A stretch of DNA of 64,000 bases from CAWBLP01 sp963721065 (GCA_963721065.1 CAVRHO010000001.1:62001-126000); one strand, 5' to 3'; shown: positions 16,450-25,839, numbered from the stretch's first letter. The notes: generated from the sequence alone by a model not told the origin. Program-made: numbers and translations.

Positions 16450-18324
16450 ATGCTCGACGCCGTTCAATTGCCAGGCCGGCACCAGGTTCGCATCGATCGC
16501 TCCCGTGACGCGCTGCTGACCGCCTTCGGCCGCGCCACCCTGTCCGACCGCTACCTGATGCCCGGCGAGGACTTTCAGGACCTGTTCGCCCGGGTCGCGT
16601 CCTATTACGGCGACGACGCCGCCCATACCCAGCGGCTGTACGACTACATCAGCAAGTTGTGGTTCATGCCGGCCACCCCGGTGCTGTCCAACGGCGGCAC
16701 CCAGCGCGGCCTGCCGATTTCCTGCTTCCTGAACGAGGCCGAGGACAGTCTGGACGGTATCGTCGGGCTGTGGAACGAAAACGTCTGGCTGGCATCCAAG
16801 GGCGGCGGCATCGGCAGCTACTGGGGCAACCTGCGCTCGATTGGCGAGCGGGTCGGCGCGGTGGGCAAGACCTCCGGTGTGATTCCCTTCATCCGGGTGA
16901 TGGACAGCCTGACGCTGGCGATCTCGCAGGGCTCGCTGCGGCGCGGATCGGCCGCGGTGTACCTGCCGGTGTGGCACCCCGAGGTCGAGGAGTTCGTGGA
17001 AATCCGCCGCCCCACCGGCGGCGACCCCAACCGCAAGGCGCTGAACCTGCATCACGGCATCCTGGTGCCCGACGCCTTCATGCGCGCGGTGGAGGACGAT
17101 GAGCTGTGGCCGCTGCTGTCACCCAAGGACGGGTCGGTGGTGCGGTCCATTTCCGCCCGGGCGCTGTGGATCCGCATCCTGACCGCGCGGATCGAGACCG
17201 GCGAGCCGTACCTGATCTTCTCCGACCACGTGAACAACGCCCGCCCGGAGCACCACAAGCTGGCCGGGCTGGAGGTGAAGACCAGCAACCTGTGCAGCGA
17301 GATCACCCTGCCGACGGGCCGCGACCAGCACGGCAAGGATCGCACCGCGGTGTGCTGCCTGGCGTCGCTGAACCTGGAGAACTGGTTCGAATGGGAGAAG
17401 CATCCGACCTTCATCGAGGACGTTATGCGCTTCCTGGACAACGTGTTGCAGGACTTCATCGACCGCGCGCCGCCGGGCATGGAGAAGGCGCGCTATTCCG
17501 CCATGCGGGAACGGTCGGTCGGCCTGGGCGTGATGGGCTTCCACAGCTTCCTGCAGTCGCAAAGCGTCCCGTGGGAGAGCGTGATCGCCAAGGTCTGGAA
17601 CAAGCGGATGTTCAAGCACATCCGTGAACAGGCCGACGCGGCGTCGCACCTGCTGGCCGAGGAGCGCGGGGCGTGCCCGGATGCCGCGGAATACGGCATC
17701 ATGGAGCGGTTCAGCCACAAGCTGTCGATCGCGCCGACGGCGTCGATCTCCATCATCGCGGGCAACTCCTCGCCGGGGATCGAGCCGATCGCGGCGAACG
17801 TGTTCCTGCAGAAGACGCTGTCCGGCAGCTTCACCGTGCGCAACCGGCACCTGCAGAAGCTGCTGGCCGAGCGGGGAATGGACAATGAGGAGGTGTGGTC
17901 TTCGATCACGCTGAAGAGCGGCAGCGTGCAGCACCTGGACTTCCTGACCGAGCAGGAAAAGGCGGTTTACAAGACCGCGTTCGAGCTGGATCAGCGGTGG
18001 ATCGTCGAGCATGCCGCCGATCGTTCGCCGTTCATCTGCCAGAGCCAGTCGGTGAACGTGTTCCTGCCGGCGAACGTGCACAAGCGGGATTTGCACCAGA
18101 TCCACATGATGGCGTGGAAGAAGGGCGTGAAGTCGCTGTACGACTGCCGCAGCATGTCGATCCAGCGGGCGGATGCGGTCAGCGAAAAGGCGATCGCCCC
18201 GGGGATGATCGCGACGCTGGTGGTGCCGGCGAACGATGGGCAGGGGTCTTTGCCGCTGGTGGCCGGTGGGGCTGCGCCCGGGGCCAACCCGACGGATTAC
18301 GAGGAGTGCCTGGCCTGCCAGTAG
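16450..18324 (+). CDS. nrdA: Class I ribonucleoside-diphosphate reductase, alpha subunit
   Basis: 624 residues; reduces NDPs to dNDPs in the cytoplasm with a radical-generating beta subunit. Catalytic residues are visible: Cys92 (PISCFLNE), Asn280-Cys282-Glu284 (SNLCSEI, the thiyl site), Cys302/303 (AVCCLAS) and the C-terminal redox pair in ECLACQ (620/623). It lacks an N-terminal ATP-cone, so dATP inhibition of the usual kind is not expected. Odd point: the radical-transfer tyrosine pair near the C-terminus reads Tyr564-Asp565 (SLYDCRS), where class I enzymes normally have two tyrosines. The start at 16450 is set by GGGGAGG just upstream; an earlier ATG at 16405 has no RBS. No nrdB gene is in the window. 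Confidence 0.9.
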   Translation: MLDAVQLPGRHQVRIDRSRDALLTAFGRATLSDRYLMPGEDFQDLFARVASYYGDDAAHTQRLYDYISKLWFMPATPVLSNGGTQRGLPISCFLNEAEDSLDGIVGLWNENVWLASKGGGIGSYWGNLRSIGERVGAVGKTSGVIPFIRVMDSLTLAISQGSLRRGSAAVYLPVWHPEVEEFVEIRRPTGGDPNRKALNLHHGILVPDAFMRAVEDDELWPLLSPKDGSVVRSISARALWIRILTARIETGEPYLIFSDHVNNARPEHHKLAGLEVKTSNLCSEITLPTGRDQHGKDRTAVCCLASLNLENWFEWEKHPTFIEDVMRFLDNVLQDFIDRAPPGMEKARYSAMRERSVGLGVMGFHSFLQSQSVPWESVIAKVWNKRMFKHIREQADAASHLLAEERGACPDAAEYGIMERFSHKLSIAPTASISIIAGNSSPGIEPIAANVFLQKTLSGSFTVRNRHLQKLLAERGMDNEEVWSSITLKSGSVQHLDFLTEQEKAVYKTAFELDQRWIVEHAADRSPFICQSQSVNVFLPANVHKRDLHQIHMMAWKKGVKSLYDCRSMSIQRADAVSEKAIAPGMIATLVVPANDGQGSLPLVAGGAAPGANPTDYEECLACQ

Positions 18325-18615
18325 GCCGGGCCACAGGCGGCCGGACCGGGTGCGCTGCAAGCTCTCGTCCTGTGTTGTCTTGATGTTCCCTGGGTCGGTT
18401 GGTGAAAGAAGGCTGACTCGGCGCTTCCGGTAACGGGCGGTTCGGGGTTGGCGATGGCGGAGTCGCCACAGGGGGCGCTCTGGCGCGGGCTCGTGCATCG
18501 CATTCTTTCTGTGCTGATCAGGGCGGGCCGGCGCCTGGCACCGGCACAGGTGCCGCGCCGTCGCCCGGGCGGCGGGGTATCCGGCGGGGCCGGGACTGAA
18601 AGGCGGACGCGAACG

Positions 18616-20184
18616 TCAGCCTGCGCGCGTCAGGTCCTGGTGAAGGTGTCGAGCCAGGCGAAGGGCGAGCGCGACAATCGTAAACGTCGGAAAGCCACAA
18701 CCGCTCGTCGGAAAAGATGAGCTGCCGCCGATGTAGAGATTGGCAATTCCGTGGACACGGCAGTTGCGGTCGACAACACCGGAAGAGGGGTCGTCCGACA
18801 TTCGCGTTGTCCCCATGTGATGGGCGCAACCGCCAAGTTGTGCCGGTTCCGTGGAATTCGGATCAAGCCACGACGGCAGCCTCACCCGGCCGAGGCCCAG
18901 TCGCGCAATTTCGGCTGCGAGCGTTATCGAGAAGGTGCGGAATGTATGGTGGTCGAGTTCCGTGAACTGCCAGTTGAGCAAGGTCCGGCGCTGTCCAAGT
19001 CTGTCCACCTCGTCCCCGAGCGTGACGCGGCTTTCGGGGTTCGGGGCCTGCTCGAACTGCCCCTCGAATTCGAGGTAGTTATGCGGATTGGGGTCCCGGC
19101 CGGTCTCGCGCCGGTAGATTCCCGCAATGACGTCGCCGGCGTTCAGCACGATCTGCTCAATCAGATGAGCGAAATTGGACGGGATTGTCCTCGCGGCAAA
19201 GGCCGCTTCGAGTTCACGCACGGCGGCGATTCCCTCGGGAACCGGGCCCGGCTCGCGGACCCTGAAGCGCGCGAATGCCTCCAGCGTCTTTTCCCGCTGC
19301 TCGATCTGCGGCGCGAACCATAACGCCTGGTGCGTCAGGCGCCCCTGGTCGCCGTGATAGATGCGGCCACATTCCCCACGCGGATGATCCATGAAGAAAC
19401 GTCCGACCAGATCACGGGCGTTGCCGAGCCCTGGCTTCATGACGCTGTTCGAGAGCAGCAGCAGCCGCGCATTCTCGATACCGCCGCAGCAAAGGACGAA
19501 CACGCGTGCGCGGACCGTACCGCGCTTGCCTTCGAGCGTGCCGAACGTTGCCGTTTCGACCGCGGTTGCATCCGGGTTCGCGCGAAGCTCCAGCAGATTG
19601 GCGTGTAGCAGAACCTTCACATTCCGCGCGTGCCGCAGTTCTGCACGATAGGCCGTTCCGAAGTTGGCGCTGCCGAGCGCACCGGTGTGATAGCGGAGTT
19701 TCGCAGGGTCCACCGGCAGGGGATCAGACGGTGGCCTGCGAAACGCGGCGACCGGCGCGCCGCACAGCTCGAGCGCGCGTGTGTAGTAGGGTTCGATATC
19801 GGCCTGCGCGACCGGCCAGCCGCTGAACGGGATCCACGGGCGAACAGCGAATGCGGCGTTCTGGAGCGGCACGCAGCCGTGCCCCCAATGATTGGTGGAG
19901 CCGCCGAAAAACCGCACGCGCGAAAACATCAGCTCGGGGAGAGGCTGCTCGTCGCCGGCCTCGCGGGTGCCGGCGTCGTACCAGGGTTGCCCCGTGGTTT
20001 GACCGTCGTACAGCTCTTGCGTGTCAGCGTCGTAATCGAAGCCGCCACTTTCGAGAAGGCATACGGTCAGCGGCGTTCCGGCCAGTGTGGTCGCGATCGT
20101 GATCCCGGCCGCGCCGGCGCCGATGACGCAAACATCGACGTCAAGCTCGAGGCCGTCGTCGAGCTTGCGGAAATCGGCGAACAC
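18616..20184 (-). CDS. GMC-family FAD oxidoreductase
   Basis: 522 residues from GTG 20184. The N-terminal dinucleotide fold is DVCVIGAGAAGITIA. FFGGSTNHWGHG matches the FAD covalent/isoalloxazine region of GMC dehydrogenases, and the C-terminal CAHHMGTTRM plus GGSSSFPTSGCGFPT hold the catalytic His and FAD-binding end. Family role: oxidation of an alcohol or sugar hydroxyl. The preceding gene, 6 bases upstream, encodes a small Tat-exported protein, the arrangement of membrane-linked gluconate/sorbitol dehydrogenases, so the pair may form a periplasmic dehydrogenase. The usual cytochrome c subunit is not adjacent. Substrate unknown. Confidence 0.85.
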   Translation of the reverse strand: MFADFRKLDDGLELDVDVCVIGAGAAGITIATTLAGTPLTVCLLESGGFDYDADTQELYDGQTTGQPWYDAGTREAGDEQPLPELMFSRVRFFGGSTNHWGHGCVPLQNAAFAVRPWIPFSGWPVAQADIEPYYTRALELCGAPVAAFRRPPSDPLPVDPAKLRYHTGALGSANFGTAYRAELRHARNVKVLLHANLLELRANPDATAVETATFGTLEGKRGTVRARVFVLCCGGIENARLLLLSNSVMKPGLGNARDLVGRFFMDHPRGECGRIYHGDQGRLTHQALWFAPQIEQREKTLEAFARFRVREPGPVPEGIAAVRELEAAFAARTIPSNFAHLIEQIVLNAGDVIAGIYRRETGRDPNPHNYLEFEGQFEQAPNPESRVTLGDEVDRLGQRRTLLNWQFTELDHHTFRTFSITLAAEIARLGLGRVRLPSWLDPNSTEPAQLGGCAHHMGTTRMSDDPSSGVVDRNCRVHGIANLYIGGSSSFPTSGCGFPTFTIVALALRLARHLHQDLTRAG

Positions 20185-20190
20185 TGGGGA

Positions 20191-20550
20191 TCAGACCGCG
20201 GAAATGAGCGCGCAGACCTCGGCCTCTATGCGGGCCAGGACCCAGCCGTTGACCACTTCGACGCGGCCGGCGGCGAAATCCTCCATCCGCAGTTCGGCGA
20301 TGCGCGAGCGGACGGCGCTGCCATCGAGACCGTCCAGGCGGGCCAACAGATCTGCGGCCGCGTTGGACTGGCGTGCGCGGAAAAGCCGGCCCAACGCCCG
20401 CACACCAGCGTTTCGGCCCAACAGGCGATGAAGAGCCGCCGCCGCCGACTCGGCAGAAACCTGCATGTGCGTCGTGACGAGCCCCGCCGTCGCTACAGCG
20501 AACGCAAGAACGGTGCGGCGCCGGAGCTTGCCGGGCTGGCCAGCAGTCAT
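20191..20550 (-). CDS. Small Tat-signal subunit of the GMC dehydrogenase
   Basis: 119 residues with a twin-arginine-like leader (LRRRTVLAFAVATAGLV) and a short helical mature part. GMC dehydrogenases that act in the periplasm often carry no signal of their own and travel with such a small subunit (gluconate 2-dehydrogenase subunit 3/sorbitol dehydrogenase small-subunit type). Position directly before the GMC gene and the GGGAG site 9 bases before ATG 20550 support a real gene in the same operon. Sequence similarity to named families is weak, so the role is inferred mainly from context. Confidence 0.65.
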   Translation of the reverse strand: MTAGQPGKLRRRTVLAFAVATAGLVTTHMQVSAESAAAALHRLLGRNAGVRALGRLFRARQSNAAADLLARLDGLDGSAVRSRIAELRMEDFAAGRVEVVNGWVLARIEAEVCALISAV

Positions 20551-20854
20551 TAGTCAAGACTCCCTTTACAACGCTCTTGATCAGCCCAAGCACGTTGAGA
20601 TTAATACGCGCGCCCGTAGCCTGATGCATCGCGATGTGCGACACGAACGACGTTGGTACCATTTACTCATAATCAGCCGCGGTGCAACAGTTTTCTTCCG
20701 TCACGTTCCATCTTGGATCCAATGACCGCGGCGCAGGCGAAACTGCGGGGCGCCGCTCGGGCGTGGTGCGCGTTCGCCGGTCGGAACCGCCGCCGGATCT
20801 CCCACGATCGATCCGACGCTAAGCGGATCGAGCCTGCAAGCGAAGTGCACCTGG

Positions 20855-20880
20855 TCGTGGCGGGCGAAGGTCCGTCACCC
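20855..20880. repeat. REP-like hairpin element, copy 1
   Basis: 26 bases matching 24 of 26 with 55220-55245. Arms are 20857-20865 and 20870-20878 around a GAAG loop. The two differences from the second copy turn G-C pairs into G-U pairs, so the hairpin is preserved. It sits in the 460-bp gap 20551-21012, which otherwise shows only the palindrome listed next. Confidence 0.6.
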
Positions 20881-20913
20881 GTGACTTTCCCCACGCACCG
20901 AACAGCAATCGTG

Positions 20914-20937
20914 CATGGCCGGCCGGCGCCGGCCATG
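20914..20937. repeat. Perfect GC palindrome
   Basis: 10-bp arms CATGGCCGGC (20914-20923) and its complement (20928-20937) with a 4-nt spacer. It lies about 75 bases beyond the stop of the downstream-facing regulator gene. It may be a REP-type element or a terminator; no T-run. Confidence 0.45.
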
Positions 20938-21012
20938 ACGATGTTGGCACCGCACCGGGCTGCACGTCACGCAGCTCCGCGTCGCGGGCGGGCTCAAGCA
21001 GTATCGTCGCAA

Positions 21013-22653
21013 CTACCCGGTTGCCCGACGCGCGCTTGCCGGATGGGTCGCACCCAGCGCCGACACTTCGGGCACCCCCGCCCGCCGAAGTCCGTCGAGG
21101 TAACGCGCGACCAGTCGTTGATCACCACAGAAAAAGAAGTCGGACTCGGCAGTCGCAATCGAATAGTCCGGATACCCGTCCAGCAGCTTCGCCGCCGCAA
21201 GCCCGGCCTCCTCGGTTCGCGCCATCAGGCCCAGCACGGATGCCAGCGTCGCGAAGGGCCACTGATTGGTGTTGGGAACACGCATCGCCTTACGGGCAAA
21301 GTCCACCGCCTTGCCGAACTCGTGCAGCGAAAGATGCGCCAGGGCGCGCGTGGCATGGAATGACGCCAGGTGCGGATCGCGCGGGCTCAGCTCGGTTGCG
21401 CGTTCCAGATAGGCGATCGCCTTGTCCGGCTGGCCGCAGGCAATCAGCGTGAAGCCCAGCGCGAAATAAGCCTGTGCGAAACTGGGATTTACGGCGATCG
21501 CCTCCTCCAGGTAAGCGATCGCTTCTTCGTACTCATGCTTGAAGCACAAGACCCGGCCGACGACGCACAGGTTCATGCAATCCTGGTCATCCAGCGCCAC
21601 CGCGGACCGGCCATGTGCCAGGGCGGTCTCGAGCAACGTGGCCCGCTCTTCGCGACTTCGCAGGACAAGGCTCTGCAGCATCACATAGGCCAGTGCTCCA
21701 TGTGCCCGCGCAAAGCCGGGGTCCAGTTCGATCGCGCGGCGGAACATTGCCTCGCCTTCGGCCAGGCCGGGTTTGCTGAAGCCCCACAGATGCCACAGCC
21801 CCCGCTGGTAGCAGTCCCAGGCGCCCAGGTTCACCGGGGGGCACCGCACGGCGGCCTCCCGCTCCAGGCGCGCCAGTTCCGGCTCGATCACCGCGGCAAC
21901 CTGTTGCGCCATGGTGCGCTGGATGTCGAGGATGTCGGCAAGATCGAAATCGTACGATCCCGACCAGAGATGCGTCCCGGACTGGGCGGAGATCAGGTCC
22001 GCGGTGATCCGCACCAGGTCGCCGCGCTTCGCCACGCTGCCATCGACCAGATACCGGACACCCAGCGCCGCGCCGATCTCGCGCGGATCGGTGTCGCGGC
22101 TGCGGAACGCCGCCGCCGAGTGGCGGCTCAGCACGTCCAGCCAGCGGTTGCGCGCCAGCAGGCGGATCACGTCCTCGGTCAGCCCGTAGCTGAAGTAATC
22201 CGTGTCCGGTTCCCGGCTCAGATTGGCGAACGGCAGCACCGCGACGGATGGCCGGAGGGTGCTAAGCCTCGGCTTCTCGACCGGCGTATCCGGGGCGAAA
22301 GACGGCTGGGGCGTGCTGTCAGGGGGCGCAGCGGTTTCCGCACCCTGCTCTTCGACCGTGCCGATGAAGCGGAATCCGCGGCGGTGGATGGTCTTGATCA
22401 GCGTCTGGCGGTCGCCATCGTCGCCCACGGCCTTTCGGGCCGCGTTGATCCGGCTGCTGAGGGCGGCTTCCGAGACAATGCGTCCGTTCCAGATCGTGTC
22501 GAACAGCTCGTCCTTGCTGACCACGCGGTCGCGATGGGTCAGCAGGTGAACCAGCAGGTCGTAAACCTGGGGTTCGACGTGCAGGGTGGTGCCGGCGCGC
22601 CGCAGCTCCCGCCGGTCCAGATCGAGTTCGTGTCCTGCGAATGCGAACTGCAT
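21013..22653 (-). CDS. Winged-helix transcriptional regulator with TolB-like and TPR domains
   Basis: 546 residues from ATG 22653. N-terminal OmpR/CadC-type winged helix (residues ~1-100; VVSKDELFDTIWNGRIVSE and IKTIHRRGFRFIG are the recognition and wing segments). A linker follows, then a TolB N-terminal/FlgO-like domain (SVAVLPFANLSREPDTDYF), then several TPR repeats (e.g. AMFRRAIELDPGFARAHGAL and AIAYLEEAIAVNPSFAQAYF). There is no receiver domain and no membrane segment, so the signal is sensed otherwise. Proteins of this design are common in Rhizobiales and Rhodospirillales, and few have known targets. It stands alone; the divergent partner is far away. Confidence 0.85.
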   Translation of the reverse strand: MQFAFAGHELDLDRRELRRAGTTLHVEPQVYDLLVHLLTHRDRVVSKDELFDTIWNGRIVSEAALSSRINAARKAVGDDGDRQTLIKTIHRRGFRFIGTVEEQGAETAAPPDSTPQPSFAPDTPVEKPRLSTLRPSVAVLPFANLSREPDTDYFSYGLTEDVIRLLARNRWLDVLSRHSAAAFRSRDTDPREIGAALGVRYLVDGSVAKRGDLVRITADLISAQSGTHLWSGSYDFDLADILDIQRTMAQQVAAVIEPELARLEREAAVRCPPVNLGAWDCYQRGLWHLWGFSKPGLAEGEAMFRRAIELDPGFARAHGALAYVMLQSLVLRSREERATLLETALAHGRSAVALDDQDCMNLCVVGRVLCFKHEYEEAIAYLEEAIAVNPSFAQAYFALGFTLIACGQPDKAIAYLERATELSPRDPHLASFHATRALAHLSLHEFGKAVDFARKAMRVPNTNQWPFATLASVLGLMARTEEAGLAAAKLLDGYPDYSIATAESDFFFCGDQRLVARYLDGLRRAGVPEVSALGATHPASARRATG

Positions 22654-23263
22654 AGGTGACCCATCCCCGCTCTCCGGCCGGGGCGGGACCGGGCGAGCCG
22701 TTCCCACGTCCGACGGAGGCCATTGTCCGGGAATGGTGCTGCCTTGCCTCGGGATCGCACTCCGGAGACGAGGCCGAGCAGCGTTCCCCGGAAATCGAAG
22801 AACACATGTGACGCTTATGCGGCCGGCTGGTTTCCGCAGCGCGGTGACGTCATCTTGCCCCGTTGCACATATTACTATCTATCAAAATATACGTGCCATA
22901 TACCGGTCCGGAAGCGCTACACGAATTGGTGAACCCGCTCTTCAGGCATGGCCGTCGCAGGTCTGTCCGTTGCCAAAAGTGTCGCAGGAAACCAATCGGC
23001 ATATGGGCGACTTTCGCGCCACGCCCGCCCCATCACGGGTGGGCGCGGGGTGGCCCATTCGCGATGTTGTTGGGGCAACCGCGGGTTGGGTCGGATCGAA
23101 TGGCAGGAATGCAGTGCTGATCTTGACTGAACGTGCAGCGCGGCCGTTCGCCGAGCGACTGTAATCCAATCCTCCTTGTCCATGACAACCTGGTGGACTG
23201 GACGACGGCCTCAATGCCGTGCCCGCACCGGAACGATCCGCCCGGCGCGGGCACGCGACGTGC
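22654..23263. other. Intergenic region between regulator and MFS gene
   Basis: About 600 bases. The part at 22860-22915 is clearly AT-rich, with a TTGCAC element and AT-rich bases 17 nt later, so a promoter may be there, but no gene follows it in either direction with domain, RBS or codon support. Confidence 0.3.
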
Positions 23264-24703
23264 TCAGCCCGAGATCTGCTCCAGGATCGCCTTGCGCTGG
23301 TTGATGCCGCGCCACCCGATCAGCGCTGCGGGCACCAGGGCGCCCGGGATGGTGACATACAGATACCACCCGACATGGCCGGCGCCGGCGGTCGCCGCGA
23401 ACAGCGCACCGGCAATCAGCGGACCGAAGATCGACCCGAGATGCCCCAGCCCGTCCGTCAGTCCGGTGCCTGTGGCGCGCAGCCGAGTCGGATAGGCGGC
23501 GGCGGTGTAGTTGTACATGTTGAACAGCCACACGGTCATCGAGCCCCAGGCAACGGCCGACAGCACGTAGGCGGCAACCAGCGAGTGCTCGGTGAACATC
23601 ACGAACATCGCGGCGCAGAACAGGACCGCCGAATAGACGATGGAGGTGCGCCGCTCCACCCGCTCGCCGATCAGCGCGCTGATGCCAAGGCCGATGCAAC
23701 CGCCGCCCGTGCTGGCCACCAGCAGCCCGCCAAAGGTCTGGCTGGCCGACAGGCCGAAACTGCTGAACAGCGCCGGCAGGTAACCGGTGAACCCGTAGAC
23801 CAGGCCGGCATAGCCAATGATCCAGGCGACCAGCAGCAGGATGGTGCGCTGGCCGTATTCGCCACGGAACAGCTCGCGCATCGGCACGTGCTCGCTCACC
23901 GGCACGGCATAGCGCGCGTATTCGGGTTCGGGCAGGGCGTCCAGGCCGCTGCGGCGCAGGCAGTCCGCCTCCAGCATCGCCATCACCTGCTCGGCCTGGT
24001 CATGATGGCCGTGCGCTTCCAGCCAGCGGGGCGATTCCGGCATGGCCCACATGGCCAGCGGCACCAGCACCAGCAGCGGCACCACGGAGAACAGGTAGAT
24101 GAACCAGTCGTAGTGCAGCGGCACCCACAGGATGCCCGGCACGTTGCCCAGCAGGCCGAACACCAGCACGGCCAGCACCTGGGACGCCAGCATCACCCGG
24201 CCGCGTTCGCGCGGCGGCACCACCTCGCCCATGTACACCACGTTGGTGGACAGCACGCCGCCCATGCCGATGGAAGACAGGCCGAAGAACAGCAGCAGCA
24301 AGCCGAAATTGTTGGTCAGCGCGGTCGGCCACAGTGGCAGCGCGACGGCCAGCGAGGACAGCAGCAACGCGGTGCGCCGGCCCCAGCGGTCGGCGGCGAT
24401 CCCCAGCAGATACTCGCCCACCAGGATGCCGACGCCGAACTGCACCGCCAGCAGCACCGACAGTTTGCCCGTGCCGAAATCGTGCTGCGGCCCCCAGACG
24501 AATGGATAGAGTTTCGCGGGAATGCCGTCCGCGGCGATGATCACGCCCCAGAAAATCTGGGTGATCAGCGCCAGGCGCCACTGCGTCCAGGTCAGTGGCA
24601 GGCGGTCGATACGGGCCGCGATACGGCCTGACGCGCTGACCTGCGCCGCGGACGGCGATGGATTGGAGGGTGGGTTACGACCGAGACTTGCTGGTTCAGC
24701 CAT
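23264..24703 (-). CDS. MFS transporter (sugar/organic acid porter type)
   Basis: 479 residues, 12 predicted membrane segments. The MFS signature is in the 2-3 loop (GIAADRWGRRTALLL), and its counterpart appears in the second half (SALIGERVERRTSIVY). PESPRWL in the central loop is typical of the sugar porter/SP and AAHS-like groups. Inner membrane, proton-coupled import or export of a small molecule. No catabolic genes are adjacent, so the substrate cannot be named. The promoter region holds an inverted repeat that could bind a GntR-type repressor. Start ATG 24703. Confidence 0.85.
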   Translation of the reverse strand: MAEPASLGRNPPSNPSPSAAQVSASGRIAARIDRLPLTWTQWRLALITQIFWGVIIAADGIPAKLYPFVWGPQHDFGTGKLSVLLAVQFGVGILVGEYLLGIAADRWGRRTALLLSSLAVALPLWPTALTNNFGLLLLFFGLSSIGMGGVLSTNVVYMGEVVPPRERGRVMLASQVLAVLVFGLLGNVPGILWVPLHYDWFIYLFSVVPLLVLVPLAMWAMPESPRWLEAHGHHDQAEQVMAMLEADCLRRSGLDALPEPEYARYAVPVSEHVPMRELFRGEYGQRTILLLVAWIIGYAGLVYGFTGYLPALFSSFGLSASQTFGGLLVASTGGGCIGLGISALIGERVERRTSIVYSAVLFCAAMFVMFTEHSLVAAYVLSAVAWGSMTVWLFNMYNYTAAAYPTRLRATGTGLTDGLGHLGSIFGPLIAGALFAATAGAGHVGWYLYVTIPGALVPAALIGWRGINQRKAILEQISG

Positions 24704-24731
24704 GACGTTATTTTCCTCGCCTATTGGACCC

Positions 24732-24760
24732 GATAGAATTTGCTATCAGACAATTCTATC
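24732..24760. promoter_or_regulatory. Operator-like inverted repeat before the MFS gene
   Basis: Perfect 9-bp arms GATAGAATT (24732-24740) and AATTCTATC (24752-24760), 11 bases apart, 29 bases before the MFS start. The element GCTATCAG inside it (24742-24749) recurs at 24786-24793. AT-rich against a GC-rich background; looks like a promoter/operator for a dimeric repressor not encoded here. Confidence 0.55.
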
Positions 24761-24872
24761 CTTTCCTTACCTGTCCAGTAGGGACGCTATCAGGTAGGGG
24801 AAAGTACTTGCCAGTATTTCCGTGGAACATGGACGGTTTGTGAGCGGGGCGCGGCCGGGCTGAGGCGGAGGC

Positions 24873-24955
24873 CAGGCTGAGGGGGAGATCAGGCTGAGAG
24901 GGCAGGTCAGGCTGAGAGGGCAGGTCAGATTGAGGGGGACGCCAGGCCGGAGGGG
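24873..24955. repeat. Short tandem repeat, 17-18 bp units
   Basis: Units begin at 24873, 24890, 24908, 24926 and 24943 with core CAGGCTGAGAGGGCAGGT; outer units are diverged. It lies in the 680-bp gap 24704-25383 between the MFS and His-rich genes; apart from this repeat and the operator nothing is supported in that gap. Confidence 0.7.
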
Positions 24956-25383
24956 AAACGACGAGCGGAACTCCTCATCCGACCCGCATGGAACTCGACG
25001 CCCGGGCCGGCCCTCAACGGTCAGGGTGGGCGGAGACCGACAATCCCCGTCTTTGCCCCTGCCAGCGACGGAAGAACGTGGACGGTCTGTGTCGGCCAGG
25101 GCGTTGGCCGTGCGATTGTGGGTCAGAGCCGGGTTGGTATCGTCGCGGTGTCGGCGCGGCCTGACAGGCGGTGCGGGCAAGCGCGGCGGCGGTCCCGTTC
25201 ACCACCCGGATGCCGCAAACAGAGCGGGGACGCGCGCCGTATCGGCACGCGCCCGCCCCGCATCCCTGTGCAACAATACGCGCCTCAACCAGCGGAACCC
25301 GGCGGCCAAGCCGTCACCGGGTCCGCTACCGGGAGGGTTGCACGCCGCCGTCGGTTCGCGTCAAGCCGCAGGTTGCGTCCAGG

Positions 25384-25839
25384 CTACCGACCGACCACGA
25401 AACCGCCCACGCCGGGGATGCCGATGAACTCGTTCCGGCCGCGATAGCGATTGTCGTAGCGGTGATGGTGATGGTGGTGATGATGATAGGACGGGCCGGG
25501 GCGATGATAGGACCCGTAGCGCTCGCCGTAACGATAATGATTGTGGTGATGGTGGTGCTGATACCCGTACTCCCGCCCATAGCCGCCGCGGTAGCCACGG
25601 TTGTAGCCGTCGTAGTCGGCCTGCTGCACGCCTTCCATCGTCGGCTGCGCGGCGCGCGCGGCGTCGTCGGCCTTCAGGGTTTCCACCGCATTCGGGATCG
25701 GGTCCAGCAACTCTGCATAGCTGGCGGCGGTGGTCACACCTTCGGCGGGATTGGCGGCGGGGGAGGTCATGGCCTGGGCTGAACCCGCGGTTGCCAGCCC
25801 GGCGACCGCGCCGAGCAGTCCAATGACGAGTTTGTCCAT
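25384..25839 (-). CDS. Secreted histidine-rich protein
   Basis: 151 residues with a Sec signal peptide (LLGAVAGLATAGSAQA). The mature N-terminal half is a plain helical region (ELLDPIPNAVETLKADDAAR); the second half is Tyr/Gly/Arg-rich with two His runs (QHHHHHNHY and YHHHHHHHHRY), ending in GIPGVGGFVVGR. GGAG 8 bases before ATG 25839 fixes the start. His runs suggest metal binding (Ni, Cu or Zn) in the periplasm or outside, but no family is recognised. It shares a short divergent region (25840-26046) with the PBP gene. Confidence 0.72.
   Translation of the reverse strand: MDKLVIGLLGAVAGLATAGSAQAMTSPAANPAEGVTTAASYAELLDPIPNAVETLKADDAARAAQPTMEGVQQADYDGYNRGYRGGYGREYGYQHHHHHNHYRYGERYGSYHRPGPSYHHHHHHHHRYDNRYRGRNEFIGIPGVGGFVVGR

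Noticed and set aside
22863..22891. Possible promoter for a small RNA (TTGCAC and AT-rich bases 17 nt later)
   Set aside because: The -10 is poor, and no terminator or conserved structure follows.
24767..25180. Minus-strand frame across the 17-18 bp repeat (TCPLSL pattern)
   Set aside because: Coding appearance comes from the repeat alone; no start signal or domain.
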